Of a DNA stretch of 7,128 nucleotides, positions 1 through 5,642 are shown piece by piece; position 1 is the first letter of the stretch; each line of letters opens with the position of its first letter. A model generated the notes under the pieces. The model worked only from the letters and a program-made list of their open reading frames with translations, was not told the origin of the DNA and searched no databases. Where the stretch lies: the NCBI GenBank assembly GCA_902795905.1, contig CADBMY010000094.1, forward strand, positions 1 through 7,128. The letters run 5' to 3'. The DNA is from an uncultured Erysipelotrichaceae bacterium (GTDB taxonomy: Bacteria > Bacillota_I > Bacilli_A > Erysipelotrichales > Erysipelotrichaceae). The position numbers and the translations under genes are program-made.

Positions 1-1172
1 GTACCGGGATAGACGACACAGTTGGGCTTATGGAAGTGCGGCAGGTATGCCGAAGGTTCTTTCCTGCTGTCAAACGCAAACTCCAGTACCTTCATGCCCG
101 GGAAACCGGATTCTTCCAGCATCTGTGTCACATCCTCGGTCAGGAAGCCAAGATCCTCCGCAATGATATTCAGTCTGCCAAGCTTCTTCTCCACAGCCTT
201 GAACAGATCGATGCCGGGGCCTTTCTTCCAGACACCTCTGCGGGCATTCTTATCCCCTGCAGGAATCGCGTAATATCCCGCAAAGCCCCGGAAGTGATCG
301 ATACGCAGGACATCGTAGAACTTCATCTGCTGAGCGATCCTGTCTACCCACCAGGCATAGTCTGTCTTCCGCAGATAGTCCCAGTCATACAGCGGATTGC
401 CCCAGAGCTGACCATCAGCCGTAAAGCCATCCGGCGGACATCCTGCGACATCCTTACTCTTGCCGTTCTCATCCATCTGGAAGATCTCCGGATGCGCCCA
501 TACCTCGACACTGTCCTGTGATACGTAGATCGGCAGATCACCGATGATCCGGATATCCTTCGCATTGCAGTATGTTCTGAGCTTCTTCCACTGCTTGAAG
601 AACAGATACTGCATGCCCTTCCAGAAACGGATATCCTCTCTGCGCATGAATTCCGTACGGGCCATCGCCTCCGGCTGTCTTCTGCGGATATCCTCGGGCC
701 ATTCACTGACCGGCTTACCGCCGAGATGATTCTTGACACTCATATACATCGCGTAATCATCGAGCCAGAACTTCTCCTGTTTCAGGAAGTCGTCGAGATC
801 TTCCGGCCGGTTCTTATATAATCTGTCTACAGCTTTTCTCAATACCGTAAACCTGTGGTTATAGATCTTCCCGTAATCGATCTTCCGGGGATCTTTGCCC
901 CAGTCAAGATCTGCGTACTCTTTCTTCTGCAGGAGTCCCTCTTCCGCCAGCTGATCCAGATCGATCATGTACGGATTGCCCGCAAATGAGGAAAAGGACT
1001 GGTACGGGGAATCTCCGAACCCTGTCGGTCCCAGAGGCAGTACCTGCCAGTATGCCTGCCCGAGTTTATGCAGAAGATCTGCGAACTGATATGCCTGTCT
1101 GCCCAGTGTTCCGATACCGTACGGAGACGGTAGGGAAGTGACCGGCAGTAATATACCTGCACTGCGTTTCAT
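1..1172 (-). CDS. malQ: 4-alpha-glucanotransferase (amylomaltase, GH77), 3' end outside the window
   Basis: This enzyme transfers alpha-1,4-glucan segments between maltooligosaccharides and glucose in the cytoplasm (disproportionation in maltose, starch or glycogen use). Reading the minus strand from 1172 gives 390 codons with no stop. The N-terminus is MKRSAGILLPVTSLPSPYGIG, the usual family opening, with LGQAYWQVLPLGPTGFGDSPY following. The acceptor-loop region PPDGFTADGQLWGNP lies at about residues 246-260. The nucleophile is Asp292 in VLRIDHFRGF and the acid/base is Glu339 in IIAEDLG. The visible part stops at VVYPGT; in this family the third catalytic Asp follows directly as His-Asp, so it lies just outside. 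Family proteins have about 500 residues, so roughly 110 are missing. The start is supported by GGAGAGG (1181-1187, minus strand) 8 nt upstream. The gene is divergent from the MoxR operon. Identity is secure; the physiological substrate is not shown by the sequence. Confidence 0.96.
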   Translation of the reverse strand, partial: MKRSAGILLPVTSLPSPYGIGTLGRQAYQFADLLHKLGQAYWQVLPLGPTGFGDSPYQSFSSFAGNPYMIDLDQLAEEGLLQKKEYADLDWGKDPRKIDYGKIYNHRFTVLRKAVDRLYKNRPEDLDDFLKQEKFWLDDYAMYMSVKNHLGGKPVSEWPEDIRRRQPEAMARTEFMRREDIRFWKGMQYLFFKQWKKLRTYCNAKDIRIIGDLPIYVSQDSVEVWAHPEIFQMDENGKSKDVAGCPPDGFTADGQLWGNPLYDWDYLRKTDYAWWVDRIAQQMKFYDVLRIDHFRGFAGYYAIPAGDKNARRGVWKKGPGIDLFKAVEKKLGRLNIIAEDLGFLTEDVTQMLEESGFPGMKVLEFAFDSRKEPSAYLPHFHKPNCVVYPG

Positions 1173-1245
1173 GTTATTATCCTCTCCGGTTTGTTTTTTT
1201 CCCTATGTATAGTTTATCATTAATTAATACGGAAGGATAAACACT
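1173..1245. promoter_or_regulatory. Divergent intergenic region between malQ and the MoxR operon
   Basis: This 73-bp AT-rich gap must carry the start signals for two divergent transcripts, unless the plus operon is driven from elsewhere. On the plus strand TATAGT (1208-1213) could be a -10 box, giving a leader of about 25 nt before the moxR start, but no good -35 box sits 16-18 bp upstream. On the minus strand TAAACT (1216-1211) overlaps it and is also weak. The AT-palindrome TTAATTAA is at 1220-1227. Both genes have strong ribosome binding sites: GGAGAGG for malQ (1181-1187) and GGAAGG for moxR (1231-1236). The region is probably regulatory by position; the exact promoter boxes are uncertain. 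Confidence 0.35.
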
Positions 1246-2187
1246 ATGGATGTAACATTATTTAAATCATACCGCGACCGTGTCGTAGCGAACTGCGGGA
1301 AGGTCATTCTCGGCAAGGATGAGATCATCGAACGTGTACTGACATGTTTCCTGTGCTCCGGACATATCCTGCTGGAGGATGTTCCCGGCACCGGAAAGAC
1401 GATGCTGCTGAGGTCGTTTGCCAAATCAGTCGGCGGTGACTTCCGCAGAGTACAGTTTACTCCGGATCTGCTTCCGAGCGATCTCACCGGTATCAACTTC
1501 TATAATATGAAGACCCAGGAATTCGAGTTCCGTCCCGGTCCTCTGTTTGCCCAGGTCATCCTCGCTGACGAGATCAACCGTGCTACCCCGCGTACACAGG
1601 CAAGTCTGCTTGAGGCGATGGAAGAGCGTCAGGTATCCATCGACGGTACAACATATCCGATGTCGGAGCCTTTCATGGTCATGGCTACCGAGAATCCTCT
1701 GGAGAGCTACGGTACCTTCCCGCTTCCGGAAGCACAGGTAGACAGATTCTTCATGCGTCTCAGTCTTGGCTATATGACAAGAGCTGAAGAACTGCAGGTC
1801 ATCTCCAGACGTCCTGCTGCCTCCATCGTTACCGAACTGGAGCCTGTCGTCACTGATGAAGAGACTGCCAGGCTGAAAGAAATGCTGCCGGGCATCCATG
1901 TCTCCGATGAAGTCGCTGACTACATCCTCGATATCATTGAAGCTACCAGGAAAGATGACCGTATTGCCAACGGTGTATCCACCCGCGGCGGTATTGCTCT
2001 GTATCAGGCTTCCCAGGCGTATGCTGCCCTGCATGGCCGTGACTACGTGATCCCCGAAGATGTCCGGGATCTTGCCCCGTGTATCTTAGCCCACCGTGTG
2101 GGTTCTTCAACAACTTCACGCAAGGAAAGTGAAGACTACATCCACGAACTGTTAAAGACCGTAAAAGTACCCCTGGAGAATGTATGA
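1246..2187 (+). CDS. MoxR-family AAA+ ATPase
   Basis: A cytoplasmic chaperone-like ATPase of the MoxR group (AAA_3 core plus C-terminal lid), 313 residues, the normal length. Visible motifs are Walker A EDVPGTGKT (44-52, Lys51), Walker B VILADEIN (104-111, Asp108-Glu109), the sensor-1 asparagine in MATENP (Asn150), the FPLPEAQVDRF segment with candidate arginine finger Arg167, and sensor-2 Arg247 in STRGGIAL. The lid runs from about 200 to 305. The start has GGAAGG 9 nt upstream (1231-1236). The gene overlaps the following DUF58 gene by 4 nt (ATGA at 2184-2187), indicating translational coupling. MoxR proteins of this arrangement are thought to remodel or activate their DUF58/vWA partner using ATP. 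That role is inferred from the family; the client is unknown here. Confidence 0.95.
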   Translation: MDVTLFKSYRDRVVANCGKVILGKDEIIERVLTCFLCSGHILLEDVPGTGKTMLLRSFAKSVGGDFRRVQFTPDLLPSDLTGINFYNMKTQEFEFRPGPLFAQVILADEINRATPRTQASLLEAMEERQVSIDGTTYPMSEPFMVMATENPLESYGTFPLPEAQVDRFFMRLSLGYMTRAEELQVISRRPAASIVTELEPVVTDEETARLKEMLPGIHVSDEVADYILDIIEATRKDDRIANGVSTRGGIALYQASQAYAALHGRDYVIPEDVRDLAPCILAHRVGSSTTSRKESEDYIHELLKTVKVPLENV

Positions 2188-3269
2188 CGGTCTTCTCATT
2201 CATTCTGCTGATCATCATCGGACTGATCCTGCAGCAGACGATACTGAAGCACGGACTGGACGATGTATCTTACGATATCCGCAGTGACAGCCGCTGTGTG
2301 GAGTGTGATACACCCTTTAAGCTGATCACCTCTGTAGCCAACAACAAGTTCCTGCCGGTGTTTTTCCTGCGCCTTTCCGAGCTTGTGCCGCTGCAGCTGA
2401 ATATCGCAGAGAACGAGCAGAATATCACAAGACGCATCATCGGCGGTACGACTTCCCATGCCGGTGCTGCCATTGAACAGGTACTCTACGTGATGCCGAG
2501 ACAGCGGGTAACCAGAGAACTGGAAGTCAGTCTGCCGAAACGCGGAAGATATCTGCTGCGCGGCGCCACCCTGACCGGAGGTGATCTGCTTGGCATCACC
2601 GAGAACTCCACCCGTGTCAATATGGCCAGAGAGATCATCGTCTATCCAAGACGTGCGGATATCAAACCGGTTGAACATGCCTTCGGCGGCTACCTCGGTG
2701 AAGTATCAGTCAGAAGATTCATCATGCCCGATCCGATGGAGATCGTCGGTTTCAGAGAGTATACCGGCAGAGAACCGCAGAGAGATATCTCCTGGAAGGA
2801 AACTCTGCGCCGCAACAGGCTGATGGTCAAACAGTATGACTTTACGGCCGAGCAGAGAGCTTCGCTGATCCTTGATATCAGTGATGCCGAAGAAGAACAG
2901 ATCGAGCACGGGTATGAGATCACCCGCAGTATCTGCGAGTATCTAGAGTCCCGCCGGATACGCTACAGCTTCTATACCAATGCCAGGATGACTGCTGTTA
3001 ACGGATCCTGGACATATATTCCCGACGGTATCGGATCGGTACATCTGAACACGATCCTCGAAGGTCTTGGCAGAGCTGAACACGATACATTCTGTTCGTT
3101 CCGCAGACTGCTGCACAATACCGCCCAGGGCAGAGACGACGGGCGTTCGTATATCCTTGTTACAGCCAATCCCGCCCGCAAACAGCAGATCATTGCCCAG
3201 TATGAGCGTCAGCTCGGACAGAAGATCTTTATCATTGATATCGATCATGCCGGAGGTGAAGGAAGATGA
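2184..3269 (+). CDS. DUF58 membrane-anchored protein with vWA-like domain
   Basis: The typical partner of MoxR ATPases, 361 residues. One hydrophobic N-terminal segment (about residues 4-18, FSFILLIIIGLIL) anchors it. A beta-rich region follows, with the family's 'DxxGL' element seen as TGGDLLGI (131-138). The DUF58 signature sits at about 189-220: GFREYTG, then RDISWKETLRRNRL, then VKQYDF. The remainder resembles a von Willebrand A fold starting at SLILDISDAE. Its metal-site motif is degenerate: Asp231 and Ser233 are present but the expected second serine is Ala235, so divalent-metal binding is doubtful. The start overlaps the moxR stop (ATGA), with GGAGA at 2175-2179 supplying the ribosome binding site. 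Many DUF58 proteins have two N-terminal membrane helices; only one is evident here. The molecular function of DUF58 is not established. Confidence 0.88.
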   Translation: MTVFSFILLIIIGLILQQTILKHGLDDVSYDIRSDSRCVECDTPFKLITSVANNKFLPVFFLRLSELVPLQLNIAENEQNITRRIIGGTTSHAGAAIEQVLYVMPRQRVTRELEVSLPKRGRYLLRGATLTGGDLLGITENSTRVNMAREIIVYPRRADIKPVEHAFGGYLGEVSVRRFIMPDPMEIVGFREYTGREPQRDISWKETLRRNRLMVKQYDFTAEQRASLILDISDAEEEQIEHGYEITRSICEYLESRRIRYSFYTNARMTAVNGSWTYIPDGIGSVHLNTILEGLGRAEHDTFCSFRRLLHNTAQGRDDGRSYILVTANPARKQQIIAQYERQLGQKIFIIDIDHAGGEGR

Positions 3270-4498
3270 CAGAACTGTTACTGAATATTCTGGATATCCT
3301 GCGTGAGACGTGCTTCTACTACTGCACCTTCGGTTTCCTGTTCAGCCTCAACGGCAATACCCTGTCCGTGCCGCTGTCATTCCTGATCAGCCTGGTCTCC
3401 GGTATTCTCTGCTATGTGCTGAAACGTCAGCGTACACTTGCCTATGCACCGATCCTGCTGCTTGGTGCGCTTGTCTTTCCGCAGGTGACGACCGCAAAGC
3501 TGATGACCGCGGTACCTCTGATCGCCTACTACGTGATCAAGACTCGCCGAGATGCCTGGCACGCGGATTATGACAATACACATGCGTTCATGACCTACGG
3601 TACAGCCCTGTTTGCGATGACCGTCTTCATCTCACTGGTCTTCATCCAGGGACATGGTGCTGAGGTCAGAAGTATTGCCCTGCCGTTATTCTTCCTGTTT
3701 GCCCTGCTTACGGTCTTTGAACTGCGCATGTTACGGAATGATGCGGTCAAGAACTTCGGACAGAAGTATATCCTGCTGAACTTTGCGGCTTTACTGCTGA
3801 TCGCGGCTGTGGTGCTGATCCTTGGCTCCCCGGCTGCCGTAACTCTCTTCATGTCAGTTCTGAAGTGGTTCTACAACACTGTCATTGCTCCGATCCTGAT
3901 GGTCTTACTGTTTATCACGATGATCATTCCGTATGCTGTCTACTACCTGGTACGCTTCCTGAAACCGGGCGGTTTCTCCGGCAGTGTCGAGATGCCGAAG
4001 ATCGAATCGATCACCCAGCAGCTCTTCCCCGACCTTGATAACAGTTATACGGAGAATCCGTGGATCACCCGGATCCTGGAAGCGGTGCTGATCATTGCCG
4101 TGATCGTCGTTATCTTCCTGATCCTGAGACGGATGGCTGACAGAAACCGCTACCGTACCACCGGCAGTGCCTCCTACACCAGAGAAAGCCTGGCCCCCTC
4201 CGAGGTAAAGAAAAGACGGAAGTCAGTCTTCCGTCTCAATGACCCCAGTGAAGAAGTCAGAGCTGCCTACCGCAGTTATCTCACGCTGTGTGCCAAAGAA
4301 GGCATACCCACCGACGGCAGTATCGCCTCCGATGAGATCTGCAGGATCACCGAAGAGAAGCTGCATACGCAGGATGCCGGTGAACTGCGGAAACTCTGGC
4401 TGCCCGTTCGCTTCTCTGCCGAGGCAGATGACAGCGGTGCCGGGCGGGCCAAAGAACTGCTCAAAGCTCTGCGCCGTTCGTTCAAAGAACTGAAATAA
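3266..4498 (+). CDS. Multi-pass membrane protein with DUF4129-like C-terminal tail (TgpA-like, lacking transglutaminase domain)
   Basis: A 410-residue integral membrane protein, third gene of the MoxR-DUF58 operon, overlapping the DUF58 gene by ATGA with GGAGG at 3252-3256, 9 nt upstream. Hydrophobic segments lie near 15-28, 34-52, 58-75, 79-92, 109-127, 136-152, 168-187, 203-230 and 270-287; the exact topology cannot be settled by eye. After the last helix comes a basic linker (KKRRKS, 315-320) and a soluble tail (about 326-405, RAAYRSYLTLCAKEGIP onward) that resembles the DUF4129 tail of TgpA-type transglutaminases. TgpA proteins of this operon class are usually 650-750 residues with a Cys-His-Asp transglutaminase core before the final helix. 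Here that place holds only about 38 residues (231-268) and no catalytic motif. The DUF4129 match is by pattern recognition and moderately sure. A candidate antisense terminator lies within the linker codons. Confidence 0.8.
   Translation: MTELLLNILDILRETCFYYCTFGFLFSLNGNTLSVPLSFLISLVSGILCYVLKRQRTLAYAPILLLGALVFPQVTTAKLMTAVPLIAYYVIKTRRDAWHADYDNTHAFMTYGTALFAMTVFISLVFIQGHGAEVRSIALPLFFLFALLTVFELRMLRNDAVKNFGQKYILLNFAALLLIAAVVLILGSPAAVTLFMSVLKWFYNTVIAPILMVLLFITMIIPYAVYYLVRFLKPGGFSGSVEMPKIESITQQLFPDLDNSYTENPWITRILEAVLIIAVIVVIFLILRRMADRNRYRTTGSASYTRESLAPSEVKKRRKSVFRLNDPSEEVRAAYRSYLTLCAKEGIPTDGSIASDEICRITEEKLHTQDAGELRKLWLPVRFSAEADDSGAGRAKELLKALRRSFKELK
4206..4236 (-). terminator. Candidate intrinsic terminator for the aldo/keto reductase, inside the opposing gene
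   Basis: A perfect 9-bp inverted repeat, AGACGGAAG (4214-4222) and CTTCCGTCT (4228-4236), is separated by 5 bases. Read on the minus strand, the stem is followed by TTTCTTTA (4213-4206), a usable U-tract. On the plus strand it is followed by CAATGACC, so the element points in the minus direction. It lies 264 nt past the stop of the minus-strand reductase gene, within the basic linker codons (residues 317-324) of the convergent membrane-protein gene. No other hairpin plus U-tract was seen between the two. Function is inferred from structure. Confidence 0.55.
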
Positions 4499-4500
4499 TA

Positions 4501-5535
4501 CTAGATACTGACCTCACCGGCAAGCACACGCTTGTAATCGGCGAGGTTTTTTTCAAGCAGTGCAGGTGTATCCAGCTCATACGGACACTTGGATGCACAG
4601 GCATAGCAGTGCAGACACTGCTCGATCTTCATCATCTCTGCCTGATTCTCTTCGCTTAACCACTTGGCTGATGGTGCTCTTCTCAATAACAGGCTCATCC
4701 TTGCACAGTTATTGATCTTGATACCTGCAGGACAGGGCATGCAGTAACCGCAGCCGCGGCAGAAATCTCCTGCCAGTTCCTGTTTCTCCTTGTCGATAAA
4801 TGCCTGTATCTCAGCTGTCATGACAGGATCCTTATCCATGAAGGAGAGCCATTCCTCCAGTTCACTCATCCGCTGAATACCCCAGATCGGCATCACATGA
4901 TCAAACTGATGGGCAAAGCAGATCGCTGCTTCGGCATTCGTGATCAGACCGCCGGCCAGGCTCTTCATGCCGATAAAGCCCATACCCGCTTCCCTGCACT
5001 TCCTGACGATCTCCAGATCCTTCTCTGCCGAAAGATAGCTGAACGGAAACTGCAGTGTCTCGTATAAGCCTGATTCGATGGCTTCCAGGGCTACATTCAG
5101 CTTATGGGCAGTAATACCGATATGTCTGATCTTTCCCTGTTCTTTTGCCTCCAGGAAGGCCTCGTACATACCTGTGCCGTCTCCCGGTCTGTAGACCTGT
5201 GAAGCCTGATGGAACTGATAGATATCGACATAATCTGTCTTCAGATTTGTCAGGGAGATATCCAGTTCCTTACGCACCTGTTCCGGTGTCAGGGCATGTG
5301 TCTTGGTAGAGATATAGATCTTATCTCTGATGCCTTCAAATGCCTTTCCCAGTTTTACTTCACTGTCCGTGTAGTTCCTGGCTGTATCAAAGAAGCGCAT
5401 ACCGCCGTCATATGCCCTGCGCAGGATATTTACTGCTTCTGTCATCTCTGTTCTCTGGATCGGCAGTGCACCGAATCCGTTCTGAGGAGCTGTGATCCCG
5501 GTCTTTCCCAGTGTCATCATACGTACCATGATCAT
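4501..5535 (-). CDS. Aldo/keto reductase with C-terminal [4Fe-4S] ferredoxin-like motifs
   Basis: A 344-residue cytoplasmic oxidoreductase. The N-terminal two thirds is an NAD(P)H-type aldo/keto reductase barrel. The catalytic tetrad is visible as Asp50 and Tyr55 (FFDTARNYTDSE), Lys78 (ISTKTH) and His109 (YQFHQ). The C-terminal part has two cysteine clusters: Cys259-x2-Cys262-x2-Cys265-x2-Cys268-Pro, then Cys307-x2-Cys310-x2-Cys313-x3-Cys317-Pro. This matches the Bacillota/archaeal aldo/keto reductase subfamily that carries iron-sulfur clusters; its substrates are mostly unknown. The longest frame starts at 5535, but the only Shine-Dalgarno-like run (GGGGA, minus strand 5540-5536) abuts that ATG. 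It is better spaced (6 nt) for the in-frame ATG at 5529, so the true protein may start at Met3. The stop lies 2 bp from the stop of the convergent membrane-protein gene. It appears monocistronic with its own promoter. Confidence 0.92.
   Translation of the reverse strand: MIMVRMMTLGKTGITAPQNGFGALPIQRTEMTEAVNILRRAYDGGMRFFDTARNYTDSEVKLGKAFEGIRDKIYISTKTHALTPEQVRKELDISLTNLKTDYVDIYQFHQASQVYRPGDGTGMYEAFLEAKEQGKIRHIGITAHKLNVALEAIESGLYETLQFPFSYLSAEKDLEIVRKCREAGMGFIGMKSLAGGLITNAEAAICFAHQFDHVMPIWGIQRMSELEEWLSFMDKDPVMTAEIQAFIDKEKQELAGDFCRGCGYCMPCPAGIKINNCARMSLLLRRAPSAKWLSEENQAEMMKIEQCLHCYACASKCPYELDTPALLEKNLADYKRVLAGEVSI
4511..4553 (+). terminator. Intrinsic terminator of the MoxR operon, inside the reductase coding sequence
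   Basis: The outer stem is ACCTC (4511-4515) with GAGGT (4543-4547), continued by CCG (4517-4519) with CGG (4539-4541) across one mismatch. A second inner helix is CAAGC (4521-4525) with GCTTG (4530-4534) around an ACAC loop. The structure runs directly into seven T residues (4547-4553). It begins 12 nt after the operon's last stop codon. On the minus strand the same bases encode the C-terminal ADYKRVLAGEV of the aldo/keto reductase, and there the hairpin is not followed by a U-tract. It therefore serves the plus transcript. Confidence 0.72.
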
Positions 5536-5540
5536 TCCCC
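5536..5540 (-). promoter_or_regulatory. Ribosome binding site that favours the second in-frame ATG of the reductase
   Basis: The GGGGA run on the minus strand directly touches the ATG at 5535, which is too close for normal initiation there. It stands 6 nt before the ATG at 5529 (third codon of the longest frame), a normal distance. Two further ATG codons (5520 and 5517) have no upstream purine-rich run at a suitable distance. The preferred start is therefore 5529, which shortens the protein to 342 residues. Confidence 0.4.
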
Positions 5541-5558
5541 GCTTTCTTCTGTACTTTT

Positions 5559-5567
5559 ATTGTACCA
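5559..5567 (-). promoter_or_regulatory. Candidate extended -10 promoter for the aldo/keto reductase
   Basis: The minus strand reads TGG-TACAAT here (5567 down to 5559), a TGn extended -10 element with a one-mismatch -10 box (consensus TATAAT). A transcript would begin near 5552, giving a leader of about 17-23 nt, which fits the ribosome binding site at 5540-5536. No good -35 box is seen at 16-18 bp spacing (GACAAG at 5587-5582 is poor), as is common for extended -10 promoters. It lies just downstream of the terminator of the preceding operon, so the reductase needs its own promoter. Confidence 0.45.
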
Positions 5568-5620
5568 AACGATATCTGTAACTTGTCCTGACATCACACT
5601 GACTTTTTGCACAGGAAAAG

Positions 5621-5642
5621 AAAAAACGCGGGTTACCGCGTT
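5621..5642 (-). terminator. Intrinsic terminator of the CapA/coiled-coil operon, with the stop codon in its loop
   Basis: On the minus strand a 7-bp stem AACGCGG/CCGCGTT (5642-5636 and 5631-5625) encloses a 4-base loop TAAC. It is followed by further T residues to 5621, a run of six T in all. The TAA stop codon of the small coiled-coil gene (5635-5633) sits in the loop, and the 5' arm of the stem encodes the last residues. In the plus direction no U-tract follows, so it acts on minus-strand transcripts. Confidence 0.82.

Larger units (their letters stand above)
5536..5632. other. Intergenic region between the coiled-coil gene and the reductase gene
   Basis: These 97 bp hold the 3' half of the terminator of the upstream minus-strand operon (5621-5632), the candidate extended -10 promoter (5559-5567) and the reductase ribosome binding site (5536-5540). 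Between them the minus strand has two copies of GTCAG six bases apart (5605-5601 and 5594-5590). They are too short to call an operator. Confidence 0.5.

Noticed and set aside
30..521. A 163-codon open frame on the plus strand opposite malQ
   Set aside because: The minus-strand frame encodes a conserved GH77 enzyme with both visible catalytic acids, so this is a shadow.
1..1172. Possible frameshift or pseudogene in malQ
   Set aside because: I read all 390 codons on the minus strand from the ATG at 1172 and found no stop or frame change; the gene is only cut by the window edge.
1191..1200. T-rich run after CTCCGG as a plus-strand terminator
   Set aside because: No stem precedes it; on the minus strand it is the A-rich leader just upstream of the malQ ribosome binding site.
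1426..2034. A 202-codon open frame on the minus strand inside moxR
   Set aside because: It is antisense to a clear AAA+ ATPase with all motifs intact, has no plausible ribosome binding site or protein motif, and reads like a shadow of the opposite strand's codon bias.
4464..4500. Short GTTC/GAAC inverted repeat just past the reductase stop as its terminator
   Set aside because: The stem is only four bases with a three-base loop and has no U-tract; the hairpin at 4206-4236 is far better.
5590..5605. GTCAG direct repeat near the reductase promoter as an operator
   Set aside because: Two five-base copies are expected by chance, and they lie upstream of the -10 box without symmetry or further copies.
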